A stretch of DNA of 35,853 bases from UMGS363 sp051891935 (GTDB lineage: Bacteria > Bacillota > Clostridia > Oscillospirales > Ruminococcaceae), in assembly GCA_051891935.1 (NCBI GenBank), contig JBJFFR010000144.1, positions 1 to 35,853 on the forward strand. Direction: 5' to 3'. The translations under genes and the position numbers were made by a program. Positions 15,940-23,418 of the stretch are shown here, piece by piece; within the stretch, counting starts at the first letter, position 1; each line of letters begins with the position of its first letter. The notes beneath the pieces are model-generated. The model searched no databases and was not told where the DNA came from. It saw only the letters and a list, made by a program, of their open reading frames with translations.

Positions 15940-16482
15940 TCAAACTTTAAAATGGTCTTTGAGCGCACCGGCTAATGTTTCGCTGCCGGAATCTCCTGCA
16001 GCTTTGCTGTGATCCAGTCCGGTATCGATCCTTGCGCCTTCTGCAGGCTGTTCGGAATTTCCGAACAGGAACGCCTTATCGGTCTTGAGCTTGTCGAGCT
16101 GTTCGTTAAATCCGATGAGTTTTCCGTCATCGCCAAGCTTAACGATGCTCTTGTCAATCTGACCTCTGACGATATCCTTGTCGAGTGCGCCGCTGTCGGC
16201 AAGGGCAAGAGCAATAGCGTTGTCGAGCTTCAATGCAGCCGTTTCATCGGCAAGCTTCTTGTTAGCTTCCGCAACGTCAGCCTTAAGCTTGTCAACGTCC
16301 ACGCCGTCAAACTTCTTAACGACTTCGGTCAGCTCCTTGATCTTATCCGATGCCATTGCAAGCTCTGCTTCCTTGTCGGTCAGCTTGCTTTTTTCCGCCG
16401 CAAGCTCCTGCTCCGACAGAGCTAAGACCTGCTTGGCGGTTTCCTCGGGTATGCCGAGCTTGGTTAATTCTTCAAGTTTCAT
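15940..16482 (-). CDS. Scaffold protein, phage GP20 minor structural type
   Basis: A 180-residue protein that begins MKLEELTKLGIPEETAKQVL, then a long charged coiled coil (residues about 25-90, SEQELAAEKSKLTDKEAELA) and an acidic C terminus with a short hydrophobic end (ALKDHFKV). This matches GP20-type scaffolds, which help assemble the procapsid and leave. It sits directly upstream of the major capsid gene. Confidence 0.9.
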   Translation of the reverse strand: MKLEELTKLGIPEETAKQVLALSEQELAAEKSKLTDKEAELAMASDKIKELTEVVKKFDGVDVDKLKADVAEANKKLADETAALKLDNAIALALADSGALDKDIVRGQIDKSIVKLGDDGKLIGFNEQLDKLKTDKAFLFGNSEQPAEGARIDTGLDHSKAAGDSGSETLAGALKDHFKV

Positions 16483-16509
16483 TTGTTTTTCCTCCTTAAA
16501 AAATGGTAT

Positions 16510-16542
16510 AAAAAAAGCAGCTTCAAACGGTGTTTGAAGTGC
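16510..16542 (-). terminator. Terminator hairpin between the 158-aa gene and scaffold
   Basis: CTTCAAAC and GTTTGAAG (16521-16528 and 16532-16539) form a perfect stem with a 3-base loop, extended by GCA/TGC; on the minus strand a run of seven T residues follows (16510-16516). It would end or attenuate transcription from upstream before the scaffold and capsid genes, which is unexpected inside a late operon. Confidence 0.75.
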
Positions 16543-16561
16543 GTTTTTACGGTGTTAAAGC
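16530..16561. repeat. Direct repeat copy 1 flanking the 158-aa gene
   Basis: GTGTTTGAAGTGCGTTTTTA and the following bases match 17075-17106 at about 28 of 32 positions. Copy 1 overlaps the stop of the 158-aa gene and the terminator stem. Confidence 0.75.
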
Positions 16562-17031
16562 ATATTTTCAACCATGGCTGTGTATGTCAGCTTTGGATCG
16601 TTATCATTTGAAGCGTCATGAGAAAAATACAGCTCAAAAATATCGGTGATTTCCTTGCTATTTATATAAAGCCGTGTTTTTCCTTCATTACAAACAATTA
16701 CAGCCTTTTTTATTTTTTTGCAGGAAATGATACGCTTTTCTTTGGCTCTCGGCTGATTTATGTACTGCTTTTTCACGGAAATATCAATGCCATCATCATA
16801 TTTTTCGTAGGTTTCACGAAAAACATAAGGCTTGCAGGGATAAAATTCACCGTAAACGCCTTTGATAATGTAATCGTTGGGACTTGCGTTCATCGTTCCC
16901 TCAAGCGTGGGAATCTCAATGATTTTTCCTGCGGCTTTTGCGGTGTGGTTTGTGAACTCAAGAATTTCTTCCGTGTTTTCTCCTGTCCACTGTACGGCTT
17001 CGACCTCAACGGGTCTTTTTACATATTTCAT
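16555..17031 (-). CDS. Phage protein of unknown function, 158 aa
   Basis: The first 85 residues match a widespread short phage protein pattern (RPVEVEAVQWTGENTEEILE, then DYIIKGVYGEFYPCKPYVF) seen in many Firmicutes phages without known function. The last 70 residues (from ISVKKQYINQ) are a separate lysine-rich segment with TRLYINSKEITDIFELYFS, resembling another small beta domain, so the gene may be a fusion. AAGGAG precedes the ATG. It lies between two hairpins and is bracketed by a direct repeat, and is richer in A+T than neighbouring capsid genes: an inserted cassette is likely. Confidence 0.75.
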   Translation of the reverse strand: MKYVKRPVEVEAVQWTGENTEEILEFTNHTAKAAGKIIEIPTLEGTMNASPNDYIIKGVYGEFYPCKPYVFRETYEKYDDGIDISVKKQYINQPRAKEKRIISCKKIKKAVIVCNEGKTRLYINSKEITDIFELYFSHDASNDNDPKLTYTAMVENML

Positions 17032-17057
17032 ATCATTCTCTCCTTTTGGGTAAAAAT

Positions 17058-17082
17058 ATAAGCACCCTTAAAAAGTGTTTGA
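17058..17082 (-). terminator. Weak hairpin downstream of the 40-aa gene
   Basis: On the minus strand AAACAC pairs with GTGCTT (one mismatch) across TTTTTAAGG, and ATATTTTT follows. It parallels the hairpins at 16510-16542 and 17259-17282 but is the weakest of the three. Confidence 0.45.
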
Positions 17083-17106
17083 AGTGTGTTTATACGGTAT
17101 TAAAAC
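17075..17106. repeat. Direct repeat copy 2 flanking the 158-aa gene
   Basis: GTGTTTGAAGTGTGTTTATA and following bases repeat 16530-16561. Copy 2 ends one or two bases before the stop of the 40-aa gene, so each repeat is the 3' flank of one small gene. Confidence 0.75.
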
Positions 17107-17107
17107 G

Positions 17108-17230
17108 TTATCTCCCATATTGTCTGTTCCGCCTTTTACGGTGGCGTTTCCTGCGCTGCACATATTCAACATAGCAGCCAAAATCCGGATGAGGAGTAAA
17201 CAATTTCAAATCGAACATTCCATAATACAT
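17108..17230 (-). CDS. Small very basic protein, 40 aa
   Basis: A 40-codon frame beginning MYYGMFDLKLFTPHPDFGCY and ending in an arginine-rich stretch (QRRKRHRKRRNRQYGR). GGGAG lies 9 nt before the ATG at 17230; an ATG at 17236 is too close to it. The basic tail could bind nucleic acid or reflect chance. Its position between hairpins and the repeat supports a real small gene, but there is no family match. Confidence 0.5.
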   Translation of the reverse strand: MYYGMFDLKLFTPHPDFGCYVEYVQRRKRHRKRRNRQYGR

Positions 17231-17258
17231 TTGCATCAGCTCCCTTCGGATAAAATTA

Positions 17259-17282
17259 AAAGCACCCTATTCAGAGTGCTTT
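17259..17282 (-). terminator. Hairpin overlapping the end of the candidate immunity gene
   Basis: AAAGCAC and GTGCTTT (17259-17265 and 17276-17282) form a perfect stem on the minus strand, and TTTTAATTTT follows. The last codons (KAL) lie in the stem and the stop codon in the loop. Confidence 0.6.
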
Positions 17283-17474
17283 ATATTTTGGAATAACATC
17301 GGGTATTTCAACATTTTTTTCAAGACATTCTTTTATGTATCTTGAAAACTCTTCGTATGTCATAAGTTCGTATGCTATTTCGGCATAAGTATCTGGATCG
17401 CATCCATATTTGTCATTATACGCCCAGAATAACTTTTTCATTTTATCATCATACTTACCTTTCCATCCCAGCAT
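17271..17474 (-). CDS. Small acidic protein, candidate immunity partner of the minor-head toxin domain
   Basis: A 67-residue protein (MLGWKGKYDDKMKKLFWAYN, then YELMTYEEFSRYIKECLEKN) overlapping the end of the minor head gene by 20 bp. GGAG lies 10 nt before the ATG at 17474. Its position directly after a metalloprotease-like C-terminal domain, its low-GC composition and its small size fit the toxin/immunity layout of MuF polymorphic toxins. The immunity role is inferred from context only. Confidence 0.6.
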   Translation of the reverse strand: MLGWKGKYDDKMKKLFWAYNDKYGCDPDTYAEIAYELMTYEEFSRYIKECLEKNVEIPDVIPKYKAL

Positions 17475-19374
17475 TTGATAATTTCTCCACCTTCCTTTTA
17501 GCATAATAATTGAATGTTGGGAATAATTCCTCAAACATTTTAACTACTTCTGCATCGTTATTGTATTTTATATATCCATAATTCGCCCATGATTCACTTG
17601 CACAACGCCGTGATTCTTCTTGCCAATAGCTTTTTTTATGGTGAAAACCTAATCTAACATCATCTTGTGTTACTGCACTGAAGATATCGGAAATACCATT
17701 ATATTTTTCTTTTAAAATCGGGTTTCCTTTTGAATCCGTAGTAAATGCAGTCGGATATTTATACATCAGATACTGTATAACATTATCATTACTTGCTTTG
17801 CAAATAGATTGATAGTCTTTTTTCAGAGCTGATTCGTATAATGGATTCTTTGTAATCCCGTTTTTAAAATCTATCCTATGGAATAATTCATGTGCTAAAG
17901 TTGCAGGCTCTCGGTTAGGATTTATCTCAATATAATCCACGCCCTTGGCATAAAATGAAATTTGAACATCTGATAGTTTTATATCTGCATTAGCAGACCA
18001 AATTTTCAATAAATCTCTTATATTAGGATCACAATTTTTTAGTTGTCTTTCAAAGCGATCTCTGAACTCTGTAGGAAGTTTTGAATACTTAACAGACGTA
18101 ATTTTGCCCTTGAAAACATCAGCCAATTCTTTAGCTTTTTTAACACCATCTGAAAAGCTCTGTTCAGGTGTAGCTGTTCTTTTGACAGCCCAAACCGCCT
18201 TCTGCGAAACGCTCTTACCAAACCCGTCCACCCGAACACGGGAATTATCGGGAAGAAGCCCCGTCGCCTTTATATGCTCCGCAAGCCGTGCTTCACGTTT
18301 TTTCAGAGTAACGGACTTTCGCTCAAACTCACGGTCAAGCTTTGCCTTGAGAACGGGATCCTCTGTTGCCGACCTTGCACCGTCCAGAGCCGAAAGCTCA
18401 CGCTTGCTTTTCCTTATGCTGCGCTCATAAGCTCGCTGCTTCTGGGTGTTTTTGTATTCTTCAAGGTTTTCAGCCTTTGAAAAGGTCGGTGCGTTCGCAG
18501 CCGTTGAAAGCCCCTCGAAGTATGGGAAGAACGAGTGCCTGCAGTTCCAGCCGCCCAAGCCGTCGCCCGTGCCGTAACCCGTTGCATCGTAGAAATACGG
18601 ATACTTCGGATGTCCCTTTTTAAGGGAGTATATCTGACCCTGCCATTCGGCATGAGATGGACGTGCGCCAAGATGCGAGGAAACCTCCACCAGCTCGCAG
18701 TCCATTTCCTTTGCAAGGTCAAGCTGCATATCGCAGCAGGTCTTGCCGATACCCGTAACGACCGCACGCCGCACGGCAACGTCAAGCTGATCGGTGCGAC
18801 CCGATTCATAGCTTACGCATTTGAGTCCGTCCTGTCCAAGTTTTCGGACAGCTTCAAAAATTGCCTCCTGCGGTGTAAACGCTCCGCTTGCACATTTGAG
18901 ATACGCAAGGTCAAGAGCGTCCGAAAGCTGTCTGTTCGCCGCTGCAGCCGCCGAGTTCGTCAAGTTCCGCATCAAGCCGTTTGTGTTCTTTAAACCACGT
19001 TTGAGAACATCGGAAAACGCCTTGGAACGGGTGTAATTCGTCAGCTTTTCACGGTAGTTGTCCGAGAGGATCCCCTCGGCGATAGCCGCCTTGTATATTA
19101 CCTCATCTTCACGGATAGCCGTTTTAACTGCGTCCGTGTAGATCTCCTTTAAGGTGCTTTCCTGAACCTTAAGCTTGGCGGCGATCCTGCGCTTGACCTC
19201 ACGGGCGGAGATCGTAAGCTGATTTGCTTTGTACAGCTGCCATTCGGCTGTGGGTGTAAGGTAGTTCGCTTTTGTGATGCGCCTGCAGATATCGGAGATG
19301 ATCTCATCCTGCAGCTTTGACATCAATTGTACCACAGGCTCGGGCAGCTTGTCAAGCTGATTCGGCGTTAGCAT
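17455..19374 (-). CDS. Minor head protein fused to a zinc-metalloprotease-like C-terminal domain
   Basis: A 639-residue protein. Residues 1-310 match the Gram-positive phage minor capsid protein 2 family (MLTPNQLDKLPEPVVQLMSK; GARPSHAEWQGQIYS; GGWNCRHSFFPYFEG), which enters or docks at the portal vertex. A charged coiled region follows to about 390. Residues about 400-639 are an extension absent from the ordinary family: it has a zincin motif HELFH (His495, Glu496, His499) and a possible third ligand Glu594 in SESWANYG. The DNA from about 18170 down is visibly more A+T rich. Phage minor head proteins with C-terminal toxin domains are known (MuF polymorphic toxins), so this is probably a virion-borne protease toxin. 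The target is unknown. Confidence 0.88.
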   Translation of the reverse strand: MLTPNQLDKLPEPVVQLMSKLQDEIISDICRRITKANYLTPTAEWQLYKANQLTISAREVKRRIAAKLKVQESTLKEIYTDAVKTAIREDEVIYKAAIAEGILSDNYREKLTNYTRSKAFSDVLKRGLKNTNGLMRNLTNSAAAAANRQLSDALDLAYLKCASGAFTPQEAIFEAVRKLGQDGLKCVSYESGRTDQLDVAVRRAVVTGIGKTCCDMQLDLAKEMDCELVEVSSHLGARPSHAEWQGQIYSLKKGHPKYPYFYDATGYGTGDGLGGWNCRHSFFPYFEGLSTAANAPTFSKAENLEEYKNTQKQRAYERSIRKSKRELSALDGARSATEDPVLKAKLDREFERKSVTLKKREARLAEHIKATGLLPDNSRVRVDGFGKSVSQKAVWAVKRTATPEQSFSDGVKKAKELADVFKGKITSVKYSKLPTEFRDRFERQLKNCDPNIRDLLKIWSANADIKLSDVQISFYAKGVDYIEINPNREPATLAHELFHRIDFKNGITKNPLYESALKKDYQSICKASNDNVIQYLMYKYPTAFTTDSKGNPILKEKYNGISDIFSAVTQDDVRLGFHHKKSYWQEESRRCASESWANYGYIKYNNDAEVVKMFEELFPTFNYYAKRKVEKLSNAGMER

Positions 19375-19388
19375 TCAATCCGCCCCCT

Positions 19389-20864
19389 TTATCCTCCGTC
19401 CCCGAAGCCCATAAGCTCGTCATCGGTGAATTCGGTACCTTCCCCGGAGATCTCCGCTATCATAGCTTTGGCTTTTTCTTCGGCTTCGCCGTACCATTTC
19501 ATACGGTATTCCCAAGCTGCCTTTATGCCGTCCCTGACCTCCTGCAGATCTCTCATGCGCTCGGCATTTTCGTCAATAAGCGGCGACTGGTCGAATATGA
19601 CCGTGACCTGAGCGTCTGCATTGACCTCGCTGTCTATGTAATTATGACCTATCCAAAGCAGCGTTTTAACAAGACCGTGCAGAAAGCTTTCTACATGAAT
19701 AAAATGCTTGTGCGCATTCTGGAGCAGCTCCTGCTTGTCGCCTGTGTACTGCGTTGCAGTTACGATAGAACCGCTGTTGAACTGATAATGCTTTGTTCCG
19801 AAGCCTACCTTGAAGCTGAGATAATCAAGCTGTGCCTGAACTGCTTCCGCATTATCTTTAATGCGCAGGTCGGGGTTATGCTCCTGAACGAGCGGCTTGC
19901 CGGTATCGTCGCCAATGCTTTCTGCAACATAGCAGAACAGCTGCTGATTAACATCATCGGGAGCGATCGGCTCACCGCCTATCATATCGGACATAAGGCT
20001 TTTGCTCAGGAACACCTTCTTCTGCCCCAGCCATATATCCGAATTGAAGTTATTGTAAGCAAGGTCAACGCCCTTAAGGTTGTCTATGGCATTGCAGAAA
20101 ACAGCGCAGCCAAGACCGTTGCTTTTGGGTAATGGGTTCACCGCTGCAGGCTTGCATATCGAAAACCACGGTCGGTCAGAGCCTGTCCGTATGACCTTCG
20201 GAACGCTTTCGGGAAGCTCGTCTTCAATGAGTATTGCTTTGTCGCTTTCTGCTTTAAAAATATGGTTTTCAATAATATATTCCTTACCGTCAAGGCGGTG
20301 GATCTCAAGGTAAATGCGGTTTTTGCCGTGAATGCAAAGCTCGGAGCAGAACGCCGCCTCGGTTATTATGCCGTTGTCGCAGGTAAGAGGGATTATCATA
20401 TCTGCGTCGATATAGTTAAGGTCTATCCTCGTTTCGGGATCAAGGCGAAACGTTCCGTCAGCGTTTACGGAAGCGTTTTTCAGACGTATAACGATCGCAG
20501 CCGTTCCCGACCACATCATTCGCTCCATAAGTCCGTTTGCTTCGTTCCAGAAATTGTTGCTGCCGAACACTCCGCCGTTTTCCGTATCTCCGACAATAAA
20601 CCTTTCGCTGCGGTCATCATCAATATTTATAGAGGTTTTGTCATTGATGAGAATGCTTGCCCAGTCCTCGCAGACCTTTTTTGCCATTTTCATGGTGTAC
20701 ATATCACGGCTTTTTCTCTCTTTTCCGTTGGAAGTTTTAATGCGGTGAAAGGGTTCATGAAAGCCTGCCCACCAGCTGCGCCATTCGTCTATGTTTTTAT
20801 AGTAATCACCGCTTAGGCTGCAGCCGCAGTTTTTGTTAAGATAGTTAATTATTTCGCTGTTCAT
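19389..20864 (-). CDS. Portal protein, SPP1 Gp6-like
   Basis: A 491-residue protein with the layout of SPP1-type portals: MNSEIINYLNKNCGCSLSGD, DEWRSWWAGFHEPFHRI near the N terminus, KAESDKAILIEDELPESVPK in the middle, and NAEAVQAQLDYLSFKVGFGT with GSIVTATQYTGDKQELLQNA in the crown and stem part. Portals form the dodecameric vertex through which DNA is packed. It overlaps the end of the large terminase gene by 20 bp and has AGGAGG upstream. Confidence 0.93.
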   Translation of the reverse strand: MNSEIINYLNKNCGCSLSGDYYKNIDEWRSWWAGFHEPFHRIKTSNGKERKSRDMYTMKMAKKVCEDWASILINDKTSINIDDDRSERFIVGDTENGGVFGSNNFWNEANGLMERMMWSGTAAIVIRLKNASVNADGTFRLDPETRIDLNYIDADMIIPLTCDNGIITEAAFCSELCIHGKNRIYLEIHRLDGKEYIIENHIFKAESDKAILIEDELPESVPKVIRTGSDRPWFSICKPAAVNPLPKSNGLGCAVFCNAIDNLKGVDLAYNNFNSDIWLGQKKVFLSKSLMSDMIGGEPIAPDDVNQQLFCYVAESIGDDTGKPLVQEHNPDLRIKDNAEAVQAQLDYLSFKVGFGTKHYQFNSGSIVTATQYTGDKQELLQNAHKHFIHVESFLHGLVKTLLWIGHNYIDSEVNADAQVTVIFDQSPLIDENAERMRDLQEVRDGIKAAWEYRMKWYGEAEEKAKAMIAEISGEGTEFTDDELMGFGDGG

Positions 20865-22227
20865 TTATTTCACCTCCTGCCGCAAGCAGCGGCTTTATGA
20901 ATTTACTGAAGCTGTATTCAAGTGCATCGGCGGTATCAATATCGCAGGTACCGTCATCAAGACGTTCGTCCCTATCCGTTATCTTGGGATCCCATATCTG
21001 CTCTGACAAGCTGCCGATAACATTCGAGCAGTTTTTCATGACATAAAATCTGCCCTGTGCCATAAGGGACGACAAGGCGGAAATACGGTCATTTCTCGGA
21101 GCTTTGTAACAGTCGGCGATCTTTAAGAACAGCCTTGCCTTTTGACAGGCAAAGCGCAGACCGTTTATAACTGTCTGGTTTTCGTTATCCGCCCATGCGT
21201 ATTTTATTAAAATAGGGTTAAAACGCTGATAAAGAGCTTTTACAAAAGCAATAAACTCGCTGTATATCGTTTCGGGGCTTATCTCACCCTTGCCGCCCTC
21301 GATCTTTCGGTCGGCTATTACAACAAGCTGCCTGAAGCCTTCCAGAAATGCCGTGGCGACAAATACGGTCTTGGATTTGTTGCCGCCGAAGTCGATACCT
21401 ATCTGTATAGACGTGATTCGGTTCTTGTCTATGCTGTCAACTATATATGCGACGGTATTATTCGCAAAGGACTCGAAGATAATGCCTTCCGCAGGGATCC
21501 TCAGACCGAGAATATCACGCTTATACCATATAGTCGACGTATCATACTGCGATTTTATCTCCGCTTTTCGCTGATCGGTGATATTAACGTTGTCATCAAT
21601 GGTAAAATGCCCGTAGTTGTAGCCGCCGAGGAATGTTCCTGCCTCGTTTTGTACGGCATATTTATCAATATATTCCGTGTATATCCATGATTTAGGGTTA
21701 TCGGGGTTAAGATCCCAAAATATTTTACGGTCGATCGCCGCAATGGTACGGTTAAAGGCTTCCTGCACAAAGCTTTTCGCATGGAGATTTATCTCCGTAG
21801 CTATCCACATTCCGTAGGAGTTTCCTCGAATGGACTTGAAGCTGTTTTCCATCATGGCACCGGTGAAAATGACAATTCGCTCACGGTAGTTCGTGTCCGG
21901 ACCTTTTATGATAAGAGCTTCGTTGCCTTTATATTTTCCCCAACGGCATTGATTGCGGAAATAATGCTCAATACCGAAGCCGTTGCAGTCGCCGAGAATG
22001 ATCTTGGCATTGCCGACCGTTGAAGCTGATGCAAGATGGATCTTATCTTTAGTTGTTTTCAATGCTTTGCAGAATGCCATGATATGGTCTACCGTTTTTC
22101 CGGCACGAACAGCACCTTCGGCTACGTTTATCATGCATTCAAGGCAGCGCCGTATGTATGCCTTGTGCTTGTCCCCGAATTTATACGGTATAGTCTTTTT
22201 GCGCTTGCATTTCTTAACTGTCGCCAT
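20845..22227 (-). CDS. Terminase large subunit, PBSX type
   Basis: A 460-residue packaging motor. The ATPase has Walker A GAVRAGKT (residues 38-45) and Walker B ending in MWIATE (Glu145). The nuclease domain has IGIDFGG (Asp279), DNENQT and DTADALEY. This is the PBSX-like family, not the Mu gp28 family. The ATG at 22227 is used because GGAGGAG lies upstream inside the end of the small subunit gene; the longer frame to 22260 lies within that gene without a ribosome site. A transposing phage is expected to pack by headful with host flanks. Confidence 0.95.
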   Translation of the reverse strand: MATVKKCKRKKTIPYKFGDKHKAYIRRCLECMINVAEGAVRAGKTVDHIMAFCKALKTTKDKIHLASASTVGNAKIILGDCNGFGIEHYFRNQCRWGKYKGNEALIIKGPDTNYRERIVIFTGAMMENSFKSIRGNSYGMWIATEINLHAKSFVQEAFNRTIAAIDRKIFWDLNPDNPKSWIYTEYIDKYAVQNEAGTFLGGYNYGHFTIDDNVNITDQRKAEIKSQYDTSTIWYKRDILGLRIPAEGIIFESFANNTVAYIVDSIDKNRITSIQIGIDFGGNKSKTVFVATAFLEGFRQLVVIADRKIEGGKGEISPETIYSEFIAFVKALYQRFNPILIKYAWADNENQTVINGLRFACQKARLFLKIADCYKAPRNDRISALSSLMAQGRFYVMKNCSNVIGSLSEQIWDPKITDRDERLDDGTCDIDTADALEYSFSKFIKPLLAAGGEINEQRNN

Positions 22228-22678
22228 AGATCTCCTCCTCAACATCGGAAACGTCCTCAAATTCGGGTTCCGTCTGCGGCTTATCCGAATACTTATCCGG
22301 CATTTTATTTTTAAGATACAAATTCAAAGCCCCGACATTCGGCGGAATATGCTTTCGCTTGGTGGATACGGTGCGCCTGCCGCCCTTGTAGGAGATCTCC
22401 TTTTCCGTAACGGTAGTTCCGACAGCTGCAGCGACCAGAGCCATTTCAGCCTCGGCGTTGATGAGATCCTCGTTATCCCGGATAAATTTTGCAACGTCCG
22501 CACGCCTTGCGGAAAAATCCTTCATCATCTGCTTCCGCTTTTTTCTGTCGGGTTCCGAAAGAAGCTCGTTCACAAAATCTGCCACGGTCTGACCGCTTGT
22601 ATTTTCGTTGTCTTTATGCTGATCCAAAGCACTTGCCAATGCTGCAAGGCTTTCTTTAGCTACCGGATTTAAGCTCAT
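22214..22678 (-). CDS. Small terminase-like protein, 154 aa
   Basis: A 154-residue protein just upstream of the large terminase. Its C-terminal part (PPNVGALNLYLKNKMPDKYS) matches the tail of PBSX-family small terminases (xxLxFxLKNRxPDKWRDK). The N-terminal half (LAALASALDQHKDNENTS; FSARRADVAKFIRDN) is helical and does not show a clear helix-turn-helix. GGAGG precedes its ATG. It is separated from the Mu-type DUF3486 gene by the NusG-like gene, so two small-terminase-like proteins are present. Confidence 0.75.
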   Translation of the reverse strand: MSLNPVAKESLAALASALDQHKDNENTSGQTVADFVNELLSEPDRKKRKQMMKDFSARRADVAKFIRDNEDLINAEAEMALVAAAVGTTVTEKEISYKGGRRTVSTKRKHIPPNVGALNLYLKNKMPDKYSDKPQTEPEFEDVSDVEEEIYGDS

Positions 22679-22680
22679 AT

Positions 22681-22917
22681 TATCACCTCCGAATTCCTAA
22701 AATGAAGAAACGCCCTGAGAGCTAAACAAACGCCCTCAGAGCCGTTTTTGATTTTAGGGTACAGTTTATCAAATCATTCTTTAAAACGTTGCTTTAACGC
22801 TGTTTAACGCGTTTTTAACGGGTGTATTCTTTAGGGTATGCTTCGCCATTCGGTTCAGGCTCATTTACCCGTCCGTTAAACAGCATATTTACAGCTAATG
22901 CCGAGCAGGGGAACGAA
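22681..22917 (-). other. Intergenic boundary between Mu-like and siphovirus-like halves
   Basis: No convincing gene: a short frame MLFNGRVNEPEPNGEAYPKE lacks a ribosome site. It contains TTTTTAACGG, then TTTAGGGT and TGCTT (22814-22845), which match the inside of the phage left end (34157-34192, TTTTTAACGG, TTTAGGGT, TGCTT), four GTTAAA/AACG-type motifs, and direct repeats of CTCT(G/C)AGGGCGTTT on the minus strand. Confidence 0.6.
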
Positions 22918-23418
22918 TCAACCCTGACCGGTGGTATCAGCCGATTTTAAGATTATACCGAGATTAGCTTTATGTGTTCTGCCGCCGAATTTGACCTCAA
23001 CAGTAGCTTTTTTCTGCCGCCTGTTGAAATAGGTCACTCTATCGTCATAGCCTTCTAGGAAACCTTCAAAGCCTACACAGTTTCCGTTGCTGTCTATCAG
23101 AGCTGTTGACTCTTCTATGATGTTTCCGCCATTAAACAGCCACTTCATGACCGAAGCTTCATCTTCCGAAAGCGGAGAAGGCGTTCCGAGGATCCTCAAA
23201 ACATTATCTGTATGAGTTATAGCTATATGATTCCGAGGACTGTATTCCATATCAACAAAAACATATCCCGGAAAGATAATGTTTATGATCTTTGTCCATA
23301 ATCCCGACTTGTGTATCAGAAGCTCACGCCTCGGAACATAGGCTTCAAAGCCTTTGCGCTCCAGCTCTGCACGGACTTTCATTTCCTTGGAAGGCTGCAC
23401 AAAAACAACATATATCAT
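22918..23418 (-). CDS. NusG-type transcription factor paralogue (LoaP/RfaH-like)
   Basis: A 166-residue protein with an NGN domain (residues about 2-105, YVVFVQPSKEMKVRAELERK, RRELLIHKSGLWTKIINIIF, PGYVFVDME) and a C-terminal KOW domain (about 108-158, VGFEGFLEGYDDRVTYFNRR). These are the features of specialised NusG paralogues that ride RNA polymerase and reduce pausing and termination. It lies early in the late operon, overlapping the DUF3486 gene by ATGA, upstream of about 21 kb of virion genes that contain several hairpins. Antitermination of late transcription is a strong inference from context. Confidence 0.9.
   Translation of the reverse strand: MIYVVFVQPSKEMKVRAELERKGFEAYVPRRELLIHKSGLWTKIINIIFPGYVFVDMEYSPRNHIAITHTDNVLRILGTPSPLSEDEASVMKWLFNGGNIIEESTALIDSNGNCVGFEGFLEGYDDRVTYFNRRQKKATVEVKFGGRTHKANLGIILKSADTTGQG

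Noticed and set aside
15090..15950. Plus-strand open frame of 286 codons over the major capsid gene
   Set aside because: It mirrors the codon bias of the capsid gene, has no ribosome site or recognisable domain, and lies fully within a certain gene.
19317..20132. Plus-strand open frame of 271 codons over the portal gene
   Set aside because: Antisense shadow of the portal gene without a start signal or family pattern.
22750..22890. Short minus-strand frame beginning MLFNGRVNEPEPNGEAYPKE
   Set aside because: No ribosome site and only 23 codons; the interval is better explained by repeats. It may be a remnant, so it is noted only within the intergenic entry.
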